A stretch of 64,000 nucleotides of DNA. Origin: Candidatus Avedoeria danica. Lineage in GTDB: Bacteria > Chloroflexota > Anaerolineae > Epilineales > Epilineaceae. Made by a program: the position numbers and the translations under genes. Each line of letters starts with the position of its first letter. Position 1 is the stretch's first letter. Below the pieces are notes generated by a model. That model made no database searches and was not told where the DNA came from. It saw only the letters and a list, made by a program, of their open reading frames with translations. The stretch is from NCBI GenBank assembly GCA_016703025.1, contig JADJCV010000004.1, positions 2,173,501-2,237,500 of the forward strand, written 5' to 3'. Below are positions 15,825-24,363 of the stretch, in pieces.

Positions 15825-18028
15825 CCCACCCCCACCGCGCCGCGCGCGCCCTGACGCTCGTCGCCGTCGCCCTCGCCGCCGCGCGCCTGGGCGCGGTGCG
15901 GGCGGGTGACGATCGAGGCGTGGACGTGCGATCGGACGCGCGGACGCCGCTCGGCGAGCAGGGGTTCGAGCGCGCGGTCGACGGGGCAATCCACGACCCG
16001 TCCGGCGGCCTCGCCGACCGGGCGTGCGCCGGACCGGTCGCCTACCACCCGGCACGCGTCGACCCGGTCTTCCTGCCGGCGCTGGACGCGCCGCTCGGCC
16101 GGCAGGCGTGCGCCTCCGCGGTGCGCGTCCAGAACGTCGGCGCCTCGCCCGGGCGGGTGATGCTCTGGCTCTGGGGCACGCCGGGCGACTGCTTCGTGGC
16201 CTGCCGGCCGCCGCTGGCGGTCGTGTGCTCCGGCCTGATCGGCCCGGGCGGCACGTGGGACTTCGGCACGACCTCGGCCGGCTGGCCGGAACACGCCGGC
16301 AGCGCCGCCGCATTCAGCGTGGCGGCATCGGTCACCTGGCCGTGCGTTGGGCTGGCGATGCGGGCGGATGTCGACGATGCGGGCGACGCGCCGCCGCCCC
16401 GCACGCCGAGCTGCGGCGAGTACCGGACGTTCCGCGCTGCGTGGGACAGTGGGGCCGCAGCCGGTGGCGGCGTGCCGCTGGCGACGGCCTACGGACCGCC
16501 GATCGTCGCCTCCATCGTCCGCACCTGTCCTTCGCCGTCGAACAAGCTCGTCGCCGGCGTCAGCGCCTACGAGGGCGCGGCCGGGCGGCAGCTGGCGGGG
16601 TATGACCGCGTGGCCTGGGTCGGCACGTACGCCGTGCCGGCCGTCCGGACGGCGCCGGGGGCGGACGAGACGTGGCTGTCCGTCCAGAACGCGGGCTCGT
16701 GCTGCGCGGCCGTCGACATCTGGTTCCAGGCGCGCGACGCCTGCCAGCCGGACGCGCTGTGCTACTCCGGCAACGTGCCCCCGGGCGCATCCGTCCGCTT
16801 CCGCGCCTCGGACTGCCGCGCTGCGTTCGACGGCAGCGCCTGGATCCGCGGCTCCGAGCCGCTGGCCGTCGTCGTGGACGTCGTCGGCGCCGTCGGCGGC
16901 CCGCTGGAAGTCGACGGCCGGCCGTCGCCGGACCCGCCCGAGCCCGCCGCCGGCCTCGCCACGTACGTCGCCCCGCCCGCCGATCTGCGCCGTTCCTTCG
17001 ATGCCCGTCCGGTCCACACGTCCGGCGGCACGAAGCTGTACGGCCCGTGGCTGCGCGGCGGAGCGGACGTGCGTTCGCGCCTGACGATCCAGAACATGGC
17101 CGGTGACCGGCCGGCACGCGTGCGGGTGACGGTGCGGGCGGCCGGCCAGGTGATGACCCACGTCATCGACCTCTGCCCTCGCGGCAGCTTGGCGTGGACG
17201 GGCGATGACGTCGGCGCGCAGATCGGCCGGCCGCGCGGCTGGGTGGGCGATGTGACCGTCGAGAGCGTGCCCGATCCGGCCAGCTTCGACGCGCCGCCCA
17301 ACCTCATCGCCGTCGCGGAGGTGCGCGCGGCACCTCGGCCCGTCGAATCGCCCGTCCGGACCGCCGCGTCCGGCGACGTAGCCGTTCGGACGATGTACGC
17401 CGGCGATTCGCCCGTCCGGACGGTATCCGCCGGCGAATCGCCCGCCCGCATGGCCATGCCGGGCCGCGACGAAGTCGCCGGCGCCCTGACCTATGAGCTG
17501 TCGACGGTGCCCGACCACAGCCCACCCAAGACCCCGACCCGTCTCATCGCCGTCCCGCGCGTCGGCACGACGGGCGACCCGGCACCGGGCATGCCGGCAA
17601 CGCTGATCGTCGCCGACCTGGGCGGCGGCGTCGGCGGCACGGCGTTCGGCCTGTTCGTCTTCGACGCGAACGGCCTCGTGTCCGTGCGCTGCCACCGCCT
17701 GCCCCCCTACGGCCAGCTCGCGGTGTCCATTCCGCCGCTGCACGGCCGCGGCGCCTCGTTCCGCGGCGCCGCGCTGATCAGCGCCGCCAGCTGGGACAGG
17801 ACGATCCGCCCCGACGGCCCCGCCGCTGCCGGCAGCCTGGCCGTGCTGGCCGTCGACGACGTCGCGTCTCCGGACGGCGACATCTGGACCGCCGCCGCCG
17901 GCATCCCACTGCCGCCCGGCGCCCCGATCGCCCGCGTGCTCGCCGCCACCGGACCGCTGGCGTGCGCCGCGGGGGACGGGTGGGGGGTGTACAAGGCGCA
18001 CCTGCCCGTCCTCCGACGCACGCCTTGA
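15821..18028 (+). CDS. Secreted one-module paralogue 2, unknown family
   Basis: 735 aa; GTG start overlaps the stop of the preceding gene by 4 bp (GTGA), so translation is coupled. A short signal sequence (VAVALAAARLGAVRAG) precedes a single copy of the module found in paralogue 1: VFLPALDAPLGRQACASAVR, CSGLIGPGGTWDFG, WLSVQNAGSCCAAV, PLAVVVDVVGAVGG, then a closing domain with FRGAALISAASWD. Residues about 505-545 contain a degenerate repeat (PVRT, VRT, SPVRT, SPARM) in a linker. It ends YKAHLPVLRRTP, resembling the hydrophobic LP-containing tails of many Chloroflexota exported proteins. Function unknown; probably surface-exposed. Confidence 0.78.
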   Translation: MTHPHRAARALTLVAVALAAARLGAVRAGDDRGVDVRSDARTPLGEQGFERAVDGAIHDPSGGLADRACAGPVAYHPARVDPVFLPALDAPLGRQACASAVRVQNVGASPGRVMLWLWGTPGDCFVACRPPLAVVCSGLIGPGGTWDFGTTSAGWPEHAGSAAAFSVAASVTWPCVGLAMRADVDDAGDAPPPRTPSCGEYRTFRAAWDSGAAAGGGVPLATAYGPPIVASIVRTCPSPSNKLVAGVSAYEGAAGRQLAGYDRVAWVGTYAVPAVRTAPGADETWLSVQNAGSCCAAVDIWFQARDACQPDALCYSGNVPPGASVRFRASDCRAAFDGSAWIRGSEPLAVVVDVVGAVGGPLEVDGRPSPDPPEPAAGLATYVAPPADLRRSFDARPVHTSGGTKLYGPWLRGGADVRSRLTIQNMAGDRPARVRVTVRAAGQVMTHVIDLCPRGSLAWTGDDVGAQIGRPRGWVGDVTVESVPDPASFDAPPNLIAVAEVRAAPRPVESPVRTAASGDVAVRTMYAGDSPVRTVSAGESPARMAMPGRDEVAGALTYELSTVPDHSPPKTPTRLIAVPRVGTTGDPAPGMPATLIVADLGGGVGGTAFGLFVFDANGLVSVRCHRLPPYGQLAVSIPPLHGRGASFRGAALISAASWDRTIRPDGPAAAGSLAVLAVDDVASPDGDIWTAAAGIPLPPGAPIARVLAATGPLACAAGDGWGVYKAHLPVLRRTP

Positions 18029-18147
18029 GGCAGCCGTTCGCGAATCCCGCCGCACGGCCTATGATCCTCGTCGCCCACGCCGTCGAACTCGTCGTCGAGC
18101 CCACGCCGTCGCGCCCGCCGTCGATGCCGGGGCACCAGGAGGACGCC

Positions 18148-21100
18148 ATGCTCCCGCCGCCCCCGTCCGACCCAAGCCGTTCGCGCTGCGCAAGCAACCC
18201 CCTCGCCGCGACGCGCCTCCTCACCCTCGCCCTTTCCACCGCCCTCGTCCTCCTCCCACGGCCCGCCTTCGCCGCCCCGCTCGCCGCCCGCGCCCAACAA
18301 CCGCCGCCCACCGCCACCGTCATCCCCCGCCCGTCGGCGACGATTCGCCCGCCGACGCACCCGACTCCGACGGTTCGCATCGATCTTATCCCCCTCCCCA
18401 AGATCTTCCTCCCGCTCGCCGCCCGCCATGCCCTCCTCAACGCGCCGCCGATGCGGCCCACCTCGGCCCCGCCGAGGACGCGAACGCCCCGCCCGACGGT
18501 GACGCCCACCCCCTTGCCCACCGACACGCCCACCGCCACCCCTCCCGCCTGCCCCCGCCCATGGCGCCTCGGCCTCACCGTGCTCGCCGACGGCGGCTTC
18601 GACCTCGCCTCGCACCCGTGCGACGGCCTCGTCGCCGCCAGCGCCCAGCGCGAGGTGGCGGAGTGTCCGCTCCCGCCGATGGCCGTGACGGTCCGCGCCG
18701 GCGGCCCGGAAGGCGCCGTCCTCTGGTCCGGGACGCTCGCACCCAGTCGCCACGACACCGCCGTCCTCTTGCGGTTGCTGTTGTGCGTCCCGCCGCCCTA
18801 CCTCGTCCAAGCCCATCCGCTCGGCGCCACGTCCGACTGCTGGGCGCTCTGTCCCGGCACCACCGCGGATCGCACCGTGACGCAAGCCGACTTCGACGCC
18901 GCCTCAGCCGCCGTCCCCGGCGAGGGCCGCACGGCGCCCGTCCGGTGGGCCGTTTCCCGCGTCAGCGGCTACGCCGATTCGCAAGGACCGCCGCTCGTCT
19001 ACCTCCCGGCGCTCCGGGCGCCGGTCGCGGGCATCGACGGCGACGCCGGTGGCGGCGCGAACCCCGGATCGCGGGGGCGCGCCGCGAACGCCGACCTCGC
19101 CTGCACCCCGTCGATCACGCTCGTCAACGCCGCCATCGACGTCGCCCGCGCCGTGTTCATCGTTTGGCCGGCGCCGACGGGCGGCAACGCCGATGACGCG
19201 GCAAGCGGGCCGTCCACGGTCTTCTGCACCGAGCCGCTCAAGACAGGCGTTCCGCTGACACTCGATGACATGGCGCTCCCCGCCGACTTCGCCAGCGCGT
19301 ATGTCGTGTCACTGAGTGCGCGCCCCGCGTCCGAAGCCGCAGCCGGAGCGCCCGCCGACGGCGCCCCGCTCGAAGGCACGATCGCCGACCACCTCTGCCG
19401 GCAGCTCCAGAACCGCGCCGTCGGCGACCCCGCCGAGGAAGCCCGCTTCCGCCGCGCCTTCCTGGAAGGTTCGACGTACGCCGGCCTGCGCCTCGACCAC
19501 GCCTACGGCGGCCCGCTGGCCGTCCAGGTATCGCGTGACTGCCCCCGCCGTGCCATCGACGGCGCCGCGCCCCGCCCCGACGCGGCGGCCTACAACGGCC
19601 CGGCGCACCGCACGGTCGACGTCCCGTTCGCGAACGCGGGCGATCTGGCGCCCGTGGCCGGCGATGCGGCGGCCCCAGGCCCCGCCACCTATCGCTACCC
19701 TCTCCCCGCCATCGTTGCCGACGGCCACCGCACGACCGTCGTCCACGTGCAGAACGCCGATTTCGTCACGAGCACGATCGAGCTGACCGTCGTCGACGCG
19801 GCGGGCGCCGCCCTGCCGTGCGCCGCCGTGACGCTCCCGCCCGGCCGCAGCCGCGGCCTCGACGTGGCGGCCTGCACCGGGCTGGGCGACCCGGCCGCCG
19901 GCGCCGTCCCGTTCGCTGCCGCCTGGGTGACCGCGGCCGGGCCGCTGGCGATCGTCGTCGACATCGTCGGCGTTGCGGACGGCTGGCCCGTGCTGGCGAG
20001 CTACACCGCGCCGAGCCCGGCCGGGCCGCGGGCGAACGTCGGCGCTGGCGTCGGCACGCACCTGGCTGCGCCGCTCGTGTACGGGCCGTGGGTGGCCGGC
20101 GCCGAGCTGTTCGTGCAGAACGTCGACCGGGCACACGCGGCCGTCGTCACGCTGTCCCTCCGCAACCGGAGCGGCGACGAAGTGTCCGGGCGAACGCTTG
20201 CGCTCGCGCCCGGCGGACAGGAGCGCATCATGATCGTGCCCAACCCGCTCGAGATCGAACCCGCCTCGAGCGTGCGGTACCTGCGCCTCACCAGCAGCGC
20301 GGCCACCGCCGACCCGGCCGATGCGCCGCCCATCGCCGCCGTCGTCGTCCACGGTCGAACGGCCTCGGCCCCGAACGCCCCGTTCGACCCCGCCCGCCCC
20401 CTCTCCTCCACCGCCGCCGAGGCCCTGCAAGCCATTCGCGAACCGCGGGACGGCACGCCCGCGTACGCCACCCGGACGGGCCGGCTCATCCTCCCCGTGA
20501 TCTCGAACGCCCGCAAGGCCGGCTCGGCCGACGGACCGGTGGACACGTCCTCGATCGCGATCGTCAACCATGTCGACAAGCCGGGCTTTACCGATCTCGT
20601 CATCCTCTTCTTCGACCGCAACGGCCTGCTCGACCTGCAGTGCCAGAAGCTGAACGAACGCCAGACGGAGTACATCGATCTGGCGTCCTGGGGCTTCATC
20701 AACCCGGGCTTCAAGGGCAGTGTCCTCATCAGCGCCGTGTTCTGGGAGCACGACGTGTTCACCCCGGACGGAACGTTCGTCGGCAACATCCTCGACCTCG
20801 GCGCGGCCGCCGGCACGGTCTCGTCCGACGGCTTGGGCCGCGCGTGGACCAGCGCCGTGCCGCTGTCGCCCGACGGGCCGACCTTTGCCGGCGATGGAGA
20901 TATGGCGACCGTGCGCCAGTTCTGCGGCGGCGGGCCCGATACACGACCCGACCCCCGGGTGACGGTTGCGCCACCACTGCCGCCCTTCGGCAGCGTCGCC
21001 GGCGCACAGGCCACCGGCGCGCCAAGGGGGATGGGCGAAGTGCGCCCCTACCAACCCGCGCTCGCCGCCCCCAACCCCGCCACCTCATCCGCCCCCAGCG

Positions 21101-21282
21101 TCAGCCCCGCCGCCGGCAGCAGCTCGTCCAGCTGCCCCACCGTGTTCGCGCCGATGATCGGCGCGGCGACGTTCGGCTGGGCGAGGAGCCACGCCAGCGC
21201 CACCTGGGCGCACGTCGCGCCGTGCGATGCGGCCACGGCGTCAAGCGCGTCGAGGACGGCAATGCCGCGATCGTTCAGGTAG
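18148..21282 (+). CDS. Secreted paralogue 3 with run-on C terminus, unknown family
   Basis: 1044 aa. ATG 18148 has a good ribosome site (AGGAGG) and a signal peptide ending AFAAPLAARAQ. The order matches the second half of paralogue 1: xLPxx segment, the Cys-rich beta domain (CPRPWRLGLTVLADGG, residues 135-270), then one full module ending VDKPGFTDLVILFFDRNGL and WEHDVF; the closing domain is very close to that of paralogue 1. The last 78 residues (after 966) run antisense through the 3' end of the aldo/keto reductase gene and look like read-through, so the natural stop may have been lost. Gap to paralogue 2 is 119 bp. Confidence 0.75.
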   Translation: MLPPPPSDPSRSRCASNPLAATRLLTLALSTALVLLPRPAFAAPLAARAQQPPPTATVIPRPSATIRPPTHPTPTVRIDLIPLPKIFLPLAARHALLNAPPMRPTSAPPRTRTPRPTVTPTPLPTDTPTATPPACPRPWRLGLTVLADGGFDLASHPCDGLVAASAQREVAECPLPPMAVTVRAGGPEGAVLWSGTLAPSRHDTAVLLRLLLCVPPPYLVQAHPLGATSDCWALCPGTTADRTVTQADFDAASAAVPGEGRTAPVRWAVSRVSGYADSQGPPLVYLPALRAPVAGIDGDAGGGANPGSRGRAANADLACTPSITLVNAAIDVARAVFIVWPAPTGGNADDAASGPSTVFCTEPLKTGVPLTLDDMALPADFASAYVVSLSARPASEAAAGAPADGAPLEGTIADHLCRQLQNRAVGDPAEEARFRRAFLEGSTYAGLRLDHAYGGPLAVQVSRDCPRRAIDGAAPRPDAAAYNGPAHRTVDVPFANAGDLAPVAGDAAAPGPATYRYPLPAIVADGHRTTVVHVQNADFVTSTIELTVVDAAGAALPCAAVTLPPGRSRGLDVAACTGLGDPAAGAVPFAAAWVTAAGPLAIVVDIVGVADGWPVLASYTAPSPAGPRANVGAGVGTHLAAPLVYGPWVAGAELFVQNVDRAHAAVVTLSLRNRSGDEVSGRTLALAPGGQERIMIVPNPLEIEPASSVRYLRLTSSAATADPADAPPIAAVVVHGRTASAPNAPFDPARPLSSTAAEALQAIREPRDGTPAYATRTGRLILPVISNARKAGSADGPVDTSSIAIVNHVDKPGFTDLVILFFDRNGLLDLQCQKLNERQTEYIDLASWGFINPGFKGSVLISAVFWEHDVFTPDGTFVGNILDLGAAAGTVSSDGLGRAWTSAVPLSPDGPTFAGDGDMATVRQFCGGGPDTRPDPRVTVAPPLPPFGSVAGAQATGAPRGMGEVRPYQPALAAPNPATSSAPSVSPAAGSSSSSCPTVFAPMIGAATFGWARSHASATWAHVAPCDAATASSASRTAMPRSFR

Positions 21283-22022
21283 CGGTCGCGCAGGCGGGCG
21301 GAGCGGGCGCCCGTCGGGGGCGCGGCGTCCAGGCGGTACTTGCCGGTCAGAAAGCCACCGGCCAGCGGGCTGTAGGGCAGGATGGCGATCTCGAACCGGG
21401 CGCAGACCGCCGCCAGATCGGCCTCGTGCTCCTGGCGATGGATGAGGCTGAAGTTCGGCTGGAGCGTGTCGTAGCGGGCCCAGTGGCCCACATCGCTGCG
21501 CCAGAGCGCCTCGACGAGGTGCCACGCCGGGATGTTCGAGGCGCCGATGAACCGGACCTTGCCGGAGCGCACGAGATCGTCCAGCGCCGCGAGCGTTTCG
21601 TCCAGCGGCGTCCCTTCGTCCCAGGCGTGCGTCTGGTAGAGGTCGATGCGGTCCGTCCGCAGCCGCCGCAAGCTGTCCTCGCACGCACGCACGATGTGCG
21701 CGCGCGACAGCCCCTCGCCGTCCGGCCCGTCCCACATCCGCCCGCGCACCTTCGTCGCCAGCACGACGCCGTCACGCGCCCCGCGATCGGCCATCCAGCG
21801 GCCGATGATCGCCTCGCTCACGCCCCCGGGGTTGCCCTCTGCCCAGCGCGAGTAGACGTCGGCCGTGTCGATCACGTTGCCGCCGGCCTCGAGGAAGCGG
21901 TCGAGGACGGCGAAGCTCGTCGCTTCGTCCGCCGTCCAGCCGAACTGCATGGTCCCGAGTGCGAGCGCGGATACGTCGAGACCGGTGCGGCCGAGCGGGC
22001 GCCGCGGCAGGGTCGGCGGCAT
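21048..22022 (-). CDS. Aldo/keto reductase
   Basis: A 324-aa (beta/alpha)8 NADPH-dependent reductase of the YajO/voltage-channel-beta-like branch. The tetrad is visible: Asp in VIDTADVYS, Tyr in the same motif, Lys in LATKVRG and His in LYQTHAWD. IGASNIPAWHL, PYSPLAGGFLTGKY and PIIGANTVGQLDE are standard later motifs. ATG 22022 has GGAGG 8 nt upstream; a GTG one codon earlier is less likely. It follows the BNR-type lipoprotein by 28 bp on the same strand, so they may be co-transcribed. Its 3' end overlaps paralogue 3 by 235 bp. Substrate unknown. Confidence 0.92.
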   Translation of the reverse strand: MPPTLPRRPLGRTGLDVSALALGTMQFGWTADEATSFAVLDRFLEAGGNVIDTADVYSRWAEGNPGGVSEAIIGRWMADRGARDGVVLATKVRGRMWDGPDGEGLSRAHIVRACEDSLRRLRTDRIDLYQTHAWDEGTPLDETLAALDDLVRSGKVRFIGASNIPAWHLVEALWRSDVGHWARYDTLQPNFSLIHRQEHEADLAAVCARFEIAILPYSPLAGGFLTGKYRLDAAPPTGARSARLRDRYLNDRGIAVLDALDAVAASHGATCAQVALAWLLAQPNVAAPIIGANTVGQLDELLPAAGLTLGADEVAGLGAASAGW

Positions 22023-22050
22023 CACGACGACCTCCGCTTCGTGAACGGCG

Positions 22051-23226
22051 TCACGGTCGTGGCCCCGGCACCGTCGTCGCCATCGGCGTCGCGTCGCCGC
22101 CCGTCGTCGCCCCCGTCGCCGTCGCCGCCGGAGCGGCCGCGGCCGTCGGCGTGCCGCTGCCGGGCCACGTCACGCCGCCGTCCTTCGACCGATAGACGTT
22201 GTAGGCGCCCGGCGTGATCGCGTAGATCATGTTCGGGTCTGTCGGCGCGACGGCGGCGGTCACGAGCTGCTTGAACGGTCCGAACTTCGCCCACGTCGCG
22301 CCGCCGTCGCCGCTCTCGAACAACCCGTCCGTCGTGGCGGCCACGAGACGCTCGCCCGGTTCCGGGCCGGCGCGCGTCATGGCGAGCCATTCACCGGTCG
22401 CCCCCGTGGTTGCCAGCGCCGCCCATGTTGCGCCGCCGTCGGCGCTCCGGAGCAGGCCGCCGCCGGCGCGGTCCGTCGTCGCGAGCACCGTCGGGTCGGC
22501 GCCGATCGCCCAGAGCCCGAACGCCAGCGGCGGCAGCTCGCCGGCCGCCGGCTCCCAGGTCGCGCCGTCGTCGGCGGACACCGCGACGCCGAGACCGTGG
22601 AACAGTCCGTAGAGCCGGTGCCCGTCCGTCGGGTCGACGGCGAGCCCGCGCACGTCGATCTGCGTCGTGCCGTCCACTTCGCCGCGCACGCGGCGCCACA
22701 ATCCGGCCAAGCCGCCCGCACTGCTCGTCAGCGTCGGCGTGATCGGCTGCCACGACGTGCCGGCGTCGTCGCTCATCCGCAGCGTCCCCGGTCCGCCGAC
22801 GACGAGCCGGCCGCCCGTCAGCTGCACGGCGGCGCTGAGCTCGACGCCCTCGTCCACTTTGGAGTGCTGCAGCGGCGCCCACGTGAGCCCGCCGTCCGCC
22901 GAGTGCATGATGCCGCGCACGAAGGTGAGGTAGAGCCGGTCCGGGTCGAGGCCATCCACCACCAAGGCGTGCGCCCGCTCGGGCCGCGCCGGGTCGGGCG
23001 TTTCGGTCGGCCGGGGTGTCACGAGTCGCAATGCCATCGTCGGCATCGCGCCGGGCTCAAGCGTCATGGTCGTCCCCACGGTCGCCGTAACAGCCCCTTC
23101 GTCGCGCGCCACCGAGCCGTCGCCCGCACCGCAGCCGGCGACGGCCGGCATCGCGACGGCGAGGACGAGGGCGATCGCGGCGGTGGACGCGGCGCCAAGA
23201 GGGCGCGTGCAGGATTCGATCGACAT
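22051..23226 (-). CDS. BNR/YCF48-type propeller lipoprotein
   Basis: A 391-aa exported protein. The N terminus is a lipoprotein signal with lipobox VAGC at about residues 28-31, then a Thr-rich linker. The body contains several sialidase-type Asp-box repeats: SADGGLTWAP, SDDAGTSWQP, SADDGATWEP, SADGGATWAA, SGDGGATWAK and SKDGGVTWPG, spaced about 45-60 residues, predicting a seven-bladed propeller as in YCF48/Vps10-like proteins. The tail is Ala/Thr-rich. No catalytic residues are recognisable. A TAGACC-N17-TACAAT promoter precedes it. Confidence 0.8.
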   Translation of the reverse strand: MSIESCTRPLGAASTAAIALVLAVAMPAVAGCGAGDGSVARDEGAVTATVGTTMTLEPGAMPTMALRLVTPRPTETPDPARPERAHALVVDGLDPDRLYLTFVRGIMHSADGGLTWAPLQHSKVDEGVELSAAVQLTGGRLVVGGPGTLRMSDDAGTSWQPITPTLTSSAGGLAGLWRRVRGEVDGTTQIDVRGLAVDPTDGHRLYGLFHGLGVAVSADDGATWEPAAGELPPLAFGLWAIGADPTVLATTDRAGGGLLRSADGGATWAALATTGATGEWLAMTRAGPEPGERLVAATTDGLFESGDGGATWAKFGPFKQLVTAAVAPTDPNMIYAITPGAYNVYRSKDGGVTWPGSGTPTAAAAPAATATGATTGGDATPMATTVPGPRP

Positions 23227-23436
23227 GGGCGACGGCTCCAGGCAGGGCGGGGGTTCGGTGGGCGGGAGGGGCGATTGTAGGGCGGGGGGGGAGGGGGGTC
23301 TAGGGTGGGGGGAGGTGCGACGCGTGGTCGCGATGGGGCGGGTCGGGGGCCGGTCGGTGGCGGGGAGAAGGGGAGACGGTGAGAAGGGGAGAAGGGTGCA
23401 GGGCCGGCGGGCGGGGGTGGTTGGGGGCGTGCGTGT
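23227..23436. other. Intergenic G-rich stretch
   Basis: Upstream region of the lipoprotein gene. It holds the promoter at 23274-23302, then G-rich low-complexity sequence on the plus strand whose outer part (about 23385-23436) is an imperfect continuation of the inverted repeat that follows. No gene is supported. Confidence 0.6.
23274..23302 (-). promoter_or_regulatory. Promoter TAGACC-N17-TACAAT
   Basis: On the minus strand a -10 TACAAT (23274-23279) follows -35 TAGACC (23297-23302) with 17 bp spacing. The predicted start is about 40 nt before the BNR lipoprotein ATG. Such AT-containing hexamers are rare in this background. Confidence 0.5.
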
Positions 23437-23832
23437 TTGGGTTCGTGCATTTTGTTCGCAGGGGCCACCTTGCCCCTGCACCCCGGCCAGGGGGCGCAGC
23501 GCCCCCCTGGACCCCCCGCACCAGGTTTCGCGTCGATGCGGCCAATGGATGACGTCGGCGCGTAGATTGGAGCGGACGCCCCGCTCCTGTCGACCGAGGA
23601 AGCGAGTCACTGGGTCACATCGTCTTGCTCGATGACGTTTTTGGCTCGCACCGCGCGGGGCAGTTCATACACTTCTACGTACCGCACTTCGATCCGCCAG
23701 ACCTCTTCCGGGCGCGAGACCGCGTGCTTGAACGACCGGAAACCCCGATGCGGGGGGTCCAGGGGGGCGCTGCGCCCCCTGGCCGGGGTGCAGGGGCAAG
23801 GTGGCCCCTGCGAACAAAATGCACGAACCCAA
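23437..23832. mobile_element. 84-bp perfect inverted-repeat pair with 228-bp centre
   Basis: 23437-23520 and 23749-23832 are exact reverse complements of each other (84 bp). Each arm holds two small palindromes (CAGGGGCCACC/TTGCCCCTG type and CCAGGGGGCGC/GCGCCCCCTGG type). The similarity continues outward in diverged form for about 50 bp. The centre, less GC-rich, can be read on the minus strand as a 44-residue tail (containing RPEEVWRIEVRYVEVYELPR) ending at 23607, followed by a second small frame starting GTG at 23610. I recognise neither. No transposase and no target duplication were found; it may be a MITE-like unit or two dispersed repeats in inverted order. Confidence 0.6.
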
Positions 23833-23909
23833 GCAGTCCCGGGCCCAACCATCCCCACCCGCCGGCTCTGCACCTCCTCCTCCCCCTCCCCATCCCCATC
23901 CCCCTACCC

Positions 23910-24356
23910 CTACCCCTCCCCATCCTCCCCCACCCACCTCCGCCCCCGCTTCACCTCACTCCGATGCCGCTTCCCCCGCCGCCGCTCCGCCCGCGAAGTC
24001 CGCGGCACCGCGGTCGCATGCCGCGGGCGATCCGGTTCCAGCGCGCCCGCGACCAAGTCGGCCAAGTGGCCAGCGGCGCGCTTGCGGTTCGCGTACTGGC
24101 TCCGCCCGACGGCCGAGAAGACCCGCAGCTCGCCATCCGCCGAAAGGCGGTCCGCCAGCTGCCCCACGAGCCGGGCGCGCACGTCTTCCGAAATCGACGG
24201 CGACAACACCACATTCCAGCGCAGCTCGACGCGCGTGGAGTTCTTCTGCACGTGCTGCCCGCCCGGACCGCCGGACAGGCTGAAGCGCCACTGCAGCTCC
24301 GCCACAGGGATCGTCACCGTCACGTCGCCGGCCCGCACCACGATATCTTCGATCAT
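23910..24356 (-). CDS. arfB: Alternative ribosome-rescue factor (peptidyl-tRNA hydrolase)
   Basis: A 148-aa class I release factor-like protein lacking a stop-codon recognition domain, so it is expected to hydrolyse peptidyl-tRNA on stalled ribosomes. SGGPGGQHVQKNSTRVEL holds the catalytic GGQ (residues about 29-34 region); RLVGQLADRL and VFSAVGRSQYANR complete the domain. The C terminus is strongly basic (RAERRRGKRHRSEVKRGRR), the mRNA-channel-inserting tail of ArfB. It is the last gene of a four-gene minus-strand run, 7 bp after the SCO1664-family gene. Confidence 0.9.
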   Translation of the reverse strand: MIEDIVVRAGDVTVTIPVAELQWRFSLSGGPGGQHVQKNSTRVELRWNVVLSPSISEDVRARLVGQLADRLSADGELRVFSAVGRSQYANRKRAAGHLADLVAGALEPDRPRHATAVPRTSRAERRRGKRHRSEVKRGRRWVGEDGEG

Positions 24357-24363
24357 GGAACCC

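Noticed and set aside
11352..21282. Paralogues 1-3 as substrates of the sortase
   Set aside because: No LPxTG-like motif followed by a hydrophobic helix and basic tail is visible at any of their C termini.
23607..23873. An 88-residue gene across the inverted repeat
   Set aside because: Half of it is encoded by the repeat arm itself and no ribosome site or homology is apparent; described under the element instead.
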